A stretch of 7,675 bases of DNA, taken from positions 1 to 7,675 of the forward strand of contig DNGD01000205.1 in the NCBI GenBank assembly GCA_003486725.1, read 5' to 3'. Source of the stretch: Rhodospirillaceae bacterium (lineage in GTDB: Bacteria > Pseudomonadota > Alphaproteobacteria > UBA9219). Position 1 is the first letter of the stretch. Every line of letters begins with the position of its first letter. This document shows positions 1 through 6,045 of this stretch, piece by piece. The translations under genes and the position numbers were made by a program. Under the pieces are notes generated by a model. That model saw only the letters and a list, made by a program, of their open reading frames with translations, was not told the DNA's origin and ran no database searches.

Positions 1-31
1 GAAAGTCTTAACAAGGCATTAATTAACCGTA

Positions 32-973
32 TCAACCGATGATCCCTGTCCCGAAGGTACTGTCCAGAACGCTCAGCATAACGTCGATATTGATGGCCAT
101 CGCGCCGCCAACGATAAACGTTATCCCTTGGGGGATCGTCGCCTGCCCCCCGCCCTCGATAGCCGCCTTGACGACCAGCCAGCCCCGCAGGAAGGCGATG
201 AGACCGACAATCTGGACAAAGGCCAAAATGGCCTTGGCCGCATTGTTGGCCGCCGTCATGTCGCCGCCCAAACTGCTGATCCCCGACCAGCCCAGAATGG
301 AGAAGTTGCTCATGTTGCTCACATCACCCGCCCCAAACAGCGTCATCAGAATATCGGGCAAGACGCCGCCGATGGAAATCAGGATGGCGCCGATAACGAG
401 ATGAACGATGATGCTCTTGGGGCTCGCGGCGCGGGGATCCGTCCCCGTCTTGACGCCCGCAAGCAATCCCTTGACGATAAAGGTGAGCCCCACAAGCACG
501 CTGATCATGGAAAGGAGACTCGTCATCGGCCCGTGAATATTCTTCACGAAATTCGTCATCATGACATCAAGGCCGCCGGTCGCCCCTGTCACAGCCCCGA
601 CGGTGCAACCAAAGGAGCTCTCGGCGGGCAGCGTGCCCATCAAGGAATCTTGAATGACGCCGGCAAAAGAAGGAAGCGCGATCAAAAAGCTCGCACCGAA
701 CAGATGCGCCATCGCCGGAACAACTTGCGGTTGGTTTGGATTCTCGGCATGTTTTTTAAGCATCAGGACGCCTCGCACGGCAGCAAAGGCACCCGCGATG
801 TACGCGATGGCGCTCAGCAGCAAGGGGTAACTTTCACCGGCGGCCTGTGCGTTGCACAGAATATTACCAAACGTCTGCGCAAAAGCCTGATCAACGCCCG
901 CGAAAAAAAGCGTGGCAGAGAGTCCGGCAACGCGCCAAATGGATCTATGAACGGATTGATTAAATGATGTCAT
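32..973 (-). CDS. Polytopic membrane protein of the Dot/Icm machine, DotE/IcmC-DotP/IcmD-like, with a threefold internal repeat
   Basis: 313 aa from the ATG at 973, chosen because a strong Shine-Dalgarno (GGAGG, about 6-7 bases upstream) precedes it; the open frame runs 14 codons further up without such a site. Residues 1-32 look like a signal peptide ending AFA|QT. The mature part has about six hydrophobic segments (roughly 50-72, 91-107, 148-172, 187-206, 246-268, 281-300) that fall into three similar units (about 49-113, 149-214, 246-308). Each unit has a helix ending in [VL][RK]G and a following K, a short polar loop with a proline or glycines, and a second helix starting near a G. This helix-loop-helix pattern is that of the small IcmC/DotE and IcmD/DotP family (IncI TraQ/TraR), whose genes follow icmG in Legionella, as here. 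Cysteines 40 and 123 could pair in the periplasm. Assignment to the family is by pattern and position; which of DotE, DotP or DotV it represents is not settled. Confidence 0.7.
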   Translation of the reverse strand: MTSFNQSVHRSIWRVAGLSATLFFAGVDQAFAQTFGNILCNAQAAGESYPLLLSAIAYIAGAFAAVRGVLMLKKHAENPNQPQVVPAMAHLFGASFLIALPSFAGVIQDSLMGTLPAESSFGCTVGAVTGATGGLDVMMTNFVKNIHGPMTSLLSMISVLVGLTFIVKGLLAGVKTGTDPRAASPKSIIVHLVIGAILISIGGVLPDILMTLFGAGDVSNMSNFSILGWSGISSLGGDMTAANNAAKAILAFVQIVGLIAFLRGWLVVKAAIEGGGQATIPQGITFIVGGAMAINIDVMLSVLDSTFGTGIIG

Positions 974-1028
974 CGTTACCCTCCAGGAGGCTCGAAACGG
1001 AAAACAGCCCCTCACACGCTATTCTTTC

Positions 1029-1052
1029 ATGATAATTGTCCTACAAACAATT
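1029..1052 (-). promoter_or_regulatory. Candidate -10 element and inverted repeat upstream of the polytopic gene
   Basis: On the minus strand TATCAT (1029-1034) matches the -10 consensus in five of six positions and lies about 55 bases upstream of the start codon at 973. No good -35 hexamer sits at the right distance. Directly upstream is a perfect 6-base inverted repeat AATTGT-N7-ACAATT (1034-1052), in the place where an operator would sit. The gene needs its own promoter because a strong terminator (1090-1113) separates it from the DotF-like gene. Promoter call is an inference. Confidence 0.3.
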
Positions 1053-1085
1053 AAAAACCTGTTTAATTTCAGTAAAAAAAGAGAA

Positions 1086-1113
1086 CAAAAAAGAGGGGGC
1101 AAGCCCCCTCTTT
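1086..1113 (-). terminator. Rho-independent terminator after the DotF-like gene
   Basis: A perfect 11-base inverted repeat (arms 1090-1100 and 1103-1113) with five consecutive G-C pairs plus a further C-G pair at the tip; in RNA the loop opens to about four bases. Read on the minus strand the stem is followed by T residues (1089-1087), then a G and further T-rich sequence. It starts 24 bases past the stop codon at 1137. The plus-strand side also ends in TTT, but no plus-strand gene runs into it, so it serves the minus-strand gene. Confidence 0.88.
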
Positions 1114-1136
1114 CTATCGTCCCTGTGCTGAAAACG

Positions 1137-2498
1137 TTAGCGCAAAGTGCTCTTTTCGCCAACGAGCTCCCACTTTTCGCCGCTCTGGCGGATTTCCTTG
1201 ATCCTTCCAAGGCCGTCCAGATCATCGCCCACCGCAACGCGGCGAAGTTCCTGACTTTCGCGGGAGACCGAGACCCACGCCGCATCAGGCGTCGCCGCAC
1301 GAAGCACCCAAGGGGCGGGCGCTGCCGCCACAACCTTTTTCTTCGGGGCAGGCTTCTTGACGGCCTTTTTCACGACGGGCTTCTCTGCCAACTTCTCTGC
1401 CGGCTTTTCCTTTAACAGCTCGTCCTGCCCCACGGCCAACGGGTCTAAAACAGAAAAGGAAGGCTCTGGCAAAGCCAGCTCTTCCTTGGCGGCGAGGATG
1501 GCCTTTTCTTTCACAGGCGTAGCGGGCTTCGCCTTCGACTGGGCCGCCAGCTTTTGTTCCAGCTGCGCGATACGCTCCTGCAACCCAGCCGTTTCTTGTA
1601 CAGCCGTAGCGGTTGGGGGGGCGGCCTGCATCGATTCAATGCGGGCAAGAAGCTGCGTGTTGTTCTGCATCGCCTTATCAAGCGCGCCCTTAAGCGTCTC
1701 GATCTGGTCTTGCAGTCCCTTCAGCCGCGCTTCTGTCTGGGCGGAAAGAGCCGCGGCAGCCGCAGCGCTTTCCTTGGCCGAAACCGTTTCTTCTTTCTTC
1801 GGAACCAAAGCCTGAATGTCTTCCTTTTTCACAGGGATCGTTTCGACTTTTTCCACTTTGTTTTCACGAAGCGCGGGGATGGAGGGCGGAGGCGGCAAAG
1901 GACGGACAACCTCTTGGTCGGACGTCGAAAGAAGTTCACTTGTTGTCTCGGCCATTTCGGGTTTTTCGGTCGCTACCGGCGAGCCATCTTTTGATGGCAG
2001 AGCCGCGCCGCCTGCCGCAGCCTTTTGCTGGGCCTGATGGAACAACACGTTCATATCAACCTTGCCTGTCGCTTCGGCAGCGGCAACGGCCTTATCGGAA
2101 GCATCCGTCTTGACTTGACGGGCAGCATCGCGGATTTCCTTGATATTCAGCTGGGTCGAAACGGGAAGAAGGCGTCCCGCCTCCTGATCATCACCACCCG
2201 AGAACTGGAAATAGGCAAGGCCGCCGACAAGCGCGGCGCCAATGAGAAGAACGGCAACAACGATACCCTTGCCGCGACGACCTTCTTGGCCGGCTTGCTC
2301 CTCATCAGCAGGGATAATTTCGTCAACAAGCTCTTCTTGTAAATTGTCTTGATCCTGAAAATCGTCTTCCGGCGGAAGTTCTTCCTGCCAGCTTTCGCCG
2401 CCCGACTCTTCCGAAGCCAACGTGTCTTGTTCCTGATCGGGGGTCAAAGAATCCTGTTGCTTTGCCGAGTCACCGGTTTCAACTTTTTCGTCTGTCAT
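1137..2498 (-). CDS. Bitopic inner-membrane protein in the DotF/IcmG position, with periplasmic coiled coil and C-terminal beta-rich module
   Basis: 453 aa from the ATG at 2498 (AAGGGA lies about 7 bases upstream; the open frame extends 13 codons further without support). Order of parts: a very acidic, Q/E/D-rich cytoplasmic N-terminus (1-70); a basic stop RRGK (74-77); one membrane helix (about 78-98); a low-complexity periplasmic stretch with a proline-rich patch (199-208); predicted coiled coils (about 251-292 and 302-322, Leu/Ile heptads with Q, E, K); a Lys-Pro-Ala linker (363-394); and a compact C-terminal module (396-453) with the pattern W-V-L-R-A-A, A-W-V-S, V-G-D-x-L-x-G-L-G-R-I and W-x-L. 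The topology is that of DotF/IcmG, and the gene sits between dotG and a dotE-like gene as in Legionella, but it is longer than Legionella DotF (about 270 aa). The C-terminal module resembles the small domain of PilP and TraP-like proteins (inference from memory of the pattern). The assignment rests on topology and synteny rather than clear sequence identity. Confidence 0.65.
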   Translation of the reverse strand: MTDEKVETGDSAKQQDSLTPDQEQDTLASEESGGESWQEELPPEDDFQDQDNLQEELVDEIIPADEEQAGQEGRRGKGIVVAVLLIGAALVGGLAYFQFSGGDDQEAGRLLPVSTQLNIKEIRDAARQVKTDASDKAVAAAEATGKVDMNVLFHQAQQKAAAGGAALPSKDGSPVATEKPEMAETTSELLSTSDQEVVRPLPPPPSIPALRENKVEKVETIPVKKEDIQALVPKKEETVSAKESAAAAAALSAQTEARLKGLQDQIETLKGALDKAMQNNTQLLARIESMQAAPPTATAVQETAGLQERIAQLEQKLAAQSKAKPATPVKEKAILAAKEELALPEPSFSVLDPLAVGQDELLKEKPAEKLAEKPVVKKAVKKPAPKKKVVAAAPAPWVLRAATPDAAWVSVSRESQELRRVAVGDDLDGLGRIKEIRQSGEKWELVGEKSTLR

Positions 2499-2565
2499 GA
2501 CAGATCCCTTTCGTGAGTAACGGGCGGGTGCCCGCAAAGAAGCGTGCAGTTTTTCACAAAGGACG

Positions 2566-2626
2566 GGGACACTCTGCGTTGTCCCTTACCGATCCCTGTG
2601 ATCAAAGGCAGGACTAGGTTATAATA
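2566..2626 (-). promoter_or_regulatory. Gap between dotG and the DotF-like gene: candidate -10 and small inverted repeats
   Basis: The 201-base gap (2499-2699) holds no gene. On the minus strand an AT-rich patch contains TATTAT (2621-2626), five of six to the -10 consensus, overlapping TATAAC (2618-2623); no acceptable -35 hexamer is visible. Downstream of it, in what would be the 5' leader, lie a perfect 6-base inverted repeat (2566-2571 with 2580-2585, GGGACA/TGTCCC, loop 8) and a 5-base GC hairpin (2521-2525 with 2530-2534). No convincing terminator follows dotG, so readthrough from dotG is possible. Confidence 0.3.
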
Positions 2627-2699
2627 TTTTTCTCTCTGGTTGAAGCGATTTTGACGGGATCAAAGCGCAACCACCACGATGGCAGGGGAAAGACGCCGG

Positions 2700-3953
2700 T
2701 TATTGCTTGCTTTCCTTAACGGTATCCAAAAAGAAAAGCCCCATAGGCGTCCCAACGGCGACCCGAACCAACGTTTTTGTTCTGTTGGCCTCGTCACGAA
2801 GGAAGTCCGCCACGGTATCTCCCATTTCGCCAATACCTGAATAAATGGCTTCCTTGGTTCCCTTTTTGGCTTGCTCGGAGACCACCGTCCCGTCGCTTAC
2901 CGTTGTTTCCGTATCCGTCTCGGCCAGCGCCTTGCCAAAGGCCGACACAAACGCGCCAGCGGCAGGCAAAAGAACGCGGGACAAATAACGATGATCGACT
3001 TCTGTGGCCATGCCCCCAAGAGTCGTGTCCGGATCCAGCGCCATGGCGTTAATCGGATATTCTTTGCCCTTAAGGCTGACGGTATTGAAGGTCATGACAA
3101 GGTAATCCCCCATCACCTGAAAGCGGCCAATCGCACGGCCACCCGAGAGAGGGCCCGACAAAACCTGAGCCAGAATGGGGCCCGGGATGTCCGAATTCGC
3201 TTCGGTCAGCAACTGGACATAGTTGACGGTACCGGCGGACACGAGCGTTTTCGGTGGCGGCATTTGGGTCTGCCTTTGCGCCTGAGCGGCTCGTTCCTCC
3301 TCCCGCGCAGCGCTTTTTCCCTGATCCTTGTCGACGGTCGCCGTGCCGGCGACAAACTTGGCGTGACGCGGAGCCCAGCTCTCCATCAACTGCTGCATCT
3401 GCTTTTGCATCGCCTTGGCCAAGGAGTCATCTTCTTGATTGCCACGATTTCCTTGGCGCATTTGCTCCTGCATCAACTGCATTTGCTGGTTGTTTTGCTT
3501 CTGTTGAGCGTAAAGCTCCTGCTTGAGGCGTTCGGTTTCTGCCTTGAACTCGACGAGCGGATCCTTGCGGTTATCCGTCAAATCGGAAACATCGTGGCCG
3601 ATGGGGGTCGGCAAAGCACTGCCACCTTGCGTAATCGCCTGCCCGACGCGCTGCGCGTCCGCTTTTTCACTCTGCTCTTTGAAAAAGGGCGTCGTGGGGC
3701 CACCGGGCGCTTCGTTCATCGTCGGCGCCTTGACCATATGGGAAACATCGAGCTCGGGCTTCGGGGTAAAGGACCCCAACGCGCCGGCAAGCGCGACGCC
3801 GACAATGCCCATGATCACGAGCAATTTGACAATAGGCTTGTTCTTGACGTTTTCCCAAGCGCTGGGCTTGACCGGTTGTTGGCCATAAGCGTCCTGCGGC
3901 TCCGCTCCTCCGTCAAACTGGTCTTGATCGAACTCGTCCGTGTTATTTGTCAT
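2700..3953 (-). CDS. dotG: DotG/IcmE, VirB10-like core channel protein of the type IVB system (short form)
   Basis: 417 aa from the ATG at 3953; GGGAT lies about 7 bases upstream, while the alternative ATG three codons earlier (3962) has a G-run directly against it and is less likely. The N-terminus (1-40) is acidic and cytoplasmic, followed by one membrane helix (41-61), a proline/polar linker, a Gln-rich, Met-rich helical stretch (about 134-192, coiled-coil-like) and a C-terminal VirB10/TrbI-type domain (about 238-410) with the family pattern G-T-x-N-Y-V-Q-L near 241, I-P-G-P-I-L-A-Q-V-x-S-G-P-L-x-G-G-R near 256-273, Y-L-S-R-V-L-L-P near 323-330, and V-x-V-G-T-P-M-G-L-F-F-L near 398-409. 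DotG links inner and outer membranes in the Dot/Icm core. Legionella DotG is about 1050 aa because of a long degenerate pentapeptide-repeat region, which is absent here; the length fits IncI TraO. The start overlaps the end of dotH by 11 bases, so the two are probably translationally coupled. Confidence 0.93.
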   Translation of the reverse strand: MTNNTDEFDQDQFDGGAEPQDAYGQQPVKPSAWENVKNKPIVKLLVIMGIVGVALAGALGSFTPKPELDVSHMVKAPTMNEAPGGPTTPFFKEQSEKADAQRVGQAITQGGSALPTPIGHDVSDLTDNRKDPLVEFKAETERLKQELYAQQKQNNQQMQLMQEQMRQGNRGNQEDDSLAKAMQKQMQQLMESWAPRHAKFVAGTATVDKDQGKSAAREEERAAQAQRQTQMPPPKTLVSAGTVNYVQLLTEANSDIPGPILAQVLSGPLSGGRAIGRFQVMGDYLVMTFNTVSLKGKEYPINAMALDPDTTLGGMATEVDHRYLSRVLLPAAGAFVSAFGKALAETDTETTVSDGTVVSEQAKKGTKEAIYSGIGEMGDTVADFLRDEANRTKTLVRVAVGTPMGLFFLDTVKESKQ

Positions 3954-5097
3954 TGCTATCATCCCGCATCAGGCGCGCCCGTACCATGGCGCCGTTATCA
4001 GACATCAAAAGAATAGGAGCGCTTCCAATCTCGTAGACCGTCATGCCGTCAGACGACGAGGCGCTGGCGTTCCACGCCGGCGAGAGCAGCGACAAAGGTG
4101 TGCGAACATAAACGCGTTCCCCCACCTGCCACGCCATCGTTCGCGCATCGACCCCGCCGATCTTAAGCCTCTTGGCTTCGCGCGGCGGTGCGTTTTCCAA
4201 AATCATCGTAATCAGATTATCGCCGGCGACGATGCCCTTACGGCGACGCTCGATCAAAGGCGTTTTGGCATTGGGCCCGATGCTGGGCACGCGCGCATCA
4301 AAGCGCATGTGGAAGGTCGAGCCGCCCGCCGACAAACGGAAGATGATCGGGGTCGAAAGGCCCTTGAGCAAAATGGAAAGATTTCCCATCCCGACGCGCG
4401 TCAAGGGAACGACGCGCACAACATGCGATCCGGCTTGCGTCGGGGTCACTTCAAAATTACCGCCGACGCCAACATCCAAAATCGGCCACGGTTCGCCCGT
4501 CTGGTCGATGATATCGATCGTTGTGACATAACCCGCCGCCAGATTGACTTGTGGCGGTTCGCCGCCCGGATCAAGAGAAACACTAACGACTTTCACTTCG
4601 CCCTTGGGCGGTCCACCCGAAGGCGCAACGGCAGCTTCCTGCGTGGCCTCCAGTTTTCTCATGAAATCGCGAATCTGTTCGGAAGAAAGCGGCATCAGTC
4701 CTTCTGAAGCGCGGCCATAGGATTTGCGATTGTGTTCTTGCGCTTTTTTTTCTTCGTCAGCAGCGGCCTTGGCTGCAACTTCTTCGGCTTGCCGCTCCAG
4801 ATCAAGTTGACGCGCCAGCTCATCAGACATCGGTGGCACGTCGTTCAGCTCGATCCCCGCCGCTTTATTCAAAGCGGCAGCCTCTTCCGCGATCGTGTTT
4901 TTTTCAGGCTTTTTGACGGCGACAGTAACGTCTGTTTTTTGTGCGGCGGCAACAGCTGCGCGCACGGATGACGTCAAGGAAGGCGGTGCGCTTTCCTGCG
5001 CTAACGCGTCGGAAATTGAAAACGCACAACAGCCAGCGCCCGCAAGCACACCCAGCGTGATGGAAACTTTTAAAATTCGTCCGGTTCTTATAAACAA
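3943..5097 (-). CDS. dotH: DotH/IcmK, outer-membrane core subunit of the type IVB system
   Basis: 384 aa with a TTG start at 5097; GGGGAAG lies a few bases upstream and no in-frame ATG gives an intact signal peptide. Residues 1-33 are a signal peptide (R4, R7, K10, hydrophobic core, cleavage ALA|QE). A charged helical segment (about 92-125) and the PLSSEQIRDF patch (136-145) precede the diagnostic conserved domain (168-285): S-L-D-P-G-G-x-P-P near 174-182, G-Y-V-T-T-I near 189-194, T-G-x-P-W-P-I near 200-206, S-H-V-V-R-V-V-P-L-T-R near 224-234, G-N-L-S-I-L-L-K near 238-245, S-T-P-I-I-F-R-L near 248-255, H-M-R-F-D-A-R near 263-269 and G-P-N-A-K near 274-278. Legionella DotH is about 360 aa. 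In the family DotH is placed in the outer membrane with the lipoproteins DotC and DotD, whose genes are not in this window. A separate upstream region with candidate promoter suggests it starts a dotH-dotG unit. Confidence 0.96.
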   Translation of the reverse strand: MFIRTGRILKVSITLGVLAGAGCCAFSISDALAQESAPPSLTSSVRAAVAAAQKTDVTVAVKKPEKNTIAEEAAALNKAAGIELNDVPPMSDELARQLDLERQAEEVAAKAAADEEKKAQEHNRKSYGRASEGLMPLSSEQIRDFMRKLEATQEAAVAPSGGPPKGEVKVVSVSLDPGGEPPQVNLAAGYVTTIDIIDQTGEPWPILDVGVGGNFEVTPTQAGSHVVRVVPLTRVGMGNLSILLKGLSTPIIFRLSAGGSTFHMRFDARVPSIGPNAKTPLIERRRKGIVAGDNLITMILENAPPREAKRLKIGGVDARTMAWQVGERVYVRTPLSLLSPAWNASASSSDGMTVYEIGSAPILLMSDNGAMVRARLMRDDSNDK

Positions 5098-5205
5098 AGG
5101 ACTTCCCCGAATCAGTGTGGATCACTCCGACAACCCTTATTCTCTTTCACCAAATCAGTGTTAAGATAAGGTTTATGAATCAATTTTCATCTTGGTCTCT
5201 TCGGT

Positions 5206-5234
5206 GATATTTCATACCGATTCGCTTTGGTCAA
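5206..5234 (-). promoter_or_regulatory. Candidate dotH promoter with an internal GANTC site
   Basis: On the minus strand TTGACC (5229-5234) is followed after 17 bases by AATATC (5206-5211). The -35 match is good, the -10 only three of six, which is common for alphaproteobacterial promoters. The transcript would have a leader of about 100 bases to the TTG at 5097. A GATTC (5219-5223), a CcrM-type GANTC methylation site, lies between the two elements; further GANTC sites are at 5177-5181 and 5109-5113. Promoter call is an inference. Confidence 0.35.
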
Positions 5235-5244
5235 GATCTGTAAT

Positions 5245-5269
5245 TAAAAACATGGTGTTAACCATGTTT
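5245..5269 (-). terminator. Hairpin with T-tract after the second dotI, probable weak terminator
   Basis: A perfect 9-base inverted repeat AAACATGGT / ACCATGTTT (5248-5256 and 5261-5269) with a 4-base loop. Read on the minus strand the stem runs into TTTTTAATT. It lies 30 bases past the stop codon of the second dotI (5299) and upstream of the candidate dotH promoter. Only three G-C pairs make it a weak terminator; it could equally be an operator palindrome for dotH. Confidence 0.5.
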
Positions 5270-5298
5270 GTGGTCACCCATAGGCTTCTTTCGCGCCT

Positions 5299-6045
5299 TT
5301 AGATGATTTGCCACGTCTTAATTCCGATTCCGGCGATATTATCTTTGCTGGGAACCCGCACGATCGTTAACCGAACGATCCCTTTTCTGGCCGACGAGAC
5401 GTTATTATTGGTCAAATAAGTCATGATAATCGGCATCTCGACGATCCACCGATAGGATTCTTCGTCCTCAAGACCCTCTTTGTTTTTAGCGAACCCCTTG
5501 GCCACAATCACGGGGGAGTCGGTGGGCACCGTCGTGAGGACAAGCTGGCGCATCTTGAACCCCTCGCGCAGATTCTGCCTGAGCAAGGCATCAACAAAGC
5601 TTGTCCATCCGTCTTTGGTGAAACGAGACCGCTGGGCCAGAATGCGCGAGTCAAAATCACCGAACCCGAAGGTCATGATTTCCGTGATCCCCGTCGCCGC
5701 CCACGATAAAATGGCCTGATCGGTTTGGTTGGGCTCAAGAAGACCGACCATGGGCATCGTCTTCCTTTCGGTATTCATCGCCATATGGTGATGGATTGGC
5801 TTTAAAAAGGGAGCCGCCCCGATGTTGACAATAACCAGTACAAGAATGATGAAGGCGCGTCTTCTGACCTTGTTAAACGCCGCCTTGAAACGCGCACGCT
5901 CGACTTTGACATTGAGAATAAAATCTTTGTCGGGTTGATCGATTTCCAAAAAGCCACGAAATGTTTTCGCCCAAAACCCTGCCTTGGCAACAAGCGCTTT
6001 TGTTGACTTAGTCGGCAAAGCAGAGGAAAGAGTCGCTGTCGTCAT
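5299..6045 (-). CDS. Second DotI/IcmL-family inner-membrane protein, full length with extended N-terminus
   Basis: 248 aa from the ATG at 6045, which overlaps the stop of the preceding dotI as ATGA, so translation is coupled; no clear Shine-Dalgarno precedes it or the in-frame ATG at 6063. The N-terminus is about 40 residues longer than in DotI, then a basic patch R-R-R (61-63) leads into one membrane helix (about 64-80) and a periplasmic domain. That domain has the IcmL pattern: a P-N-Q-T-D-Q-A-I-L-S-W-A-A stretch, the F-G-F-x-D-F motif, R-F-T-x-x-G-W-x-S-F, Y-R-W-I-V-E-M-P-I and the end pattern I-V-R-V-P-S-K-D-N-I-A-G-I-G-I. The RNxFYRDxYR motif of DotI is not kept. In Legionella the gene next to dotI is dotJ/icmM, a DotI homolog lacking the periplasmic domain and forming a hetero-complex with DotI; this protein may play the partner role while retaining that domain (inference). 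Confidence 0.85.
   Translation of the reverse strand: MTTATLSSALPTKSTKALVAKAGFWAKTFRGFLEIDQPDKDFILNVKVERARFKAAFNKVRRRAFIILVLVIVNIGAAPFLKPIHHHMAMNTERKTMPMVGLLEPNQTDQAILSWAATGITEIMTFGFGDFDSRILAQRSRFTKDGWTSFVDALLRQNLREGFKMRQLVLTTVPTDSPVIVAKGFAKNKEGLEDEESYRWIVEMPIIMTYLTNNNVSSARKGIVRLTIVRVPSKDNIAGIGIKTWQII

Noticed and set aside
21..27. TTAATTAA-like palindromic patch downstream of the polytopic gene
   Set aside because: Short AT-rich sequence at the window edge with no stem-loop or T-tract; nothing supports a function.
128..967. Plus-strand open frame (279 codons) opposite the polytopic gene
   Set aside because: Polar, Arg/Asp/His-rich shadow of the transmembrane coding strand; no motif and no start signal.
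2499..2537. Longer N-terminus for the DotF-like protein
   Set aside because: The 13 extra codons start without a ribosome binding site, while AAGGGA precedes the ATG at 2498.
2871..4016. Long plus-strand open frame (381 codons) opposite dotG
   Set aside because: The translation is rich in Arg, His and Leu with no family pattern, has no ribosome binding site, and lies fully opposite the well-supported dotG gene.
3940..4707. Plus-strand open frame (255 codons) opposite dotH
   Set aside because: Arg-rich antisense shadow of the conserved DotH domain, no motif.
5026..5031. Possible lipobox at Cys23/Cys24 of DotH
   Set aside because: The residue at -3 from the Cys is Gly, not Leu or a similar residue, and a clean signal peptidase I site ALA|QE follows ten residues later.
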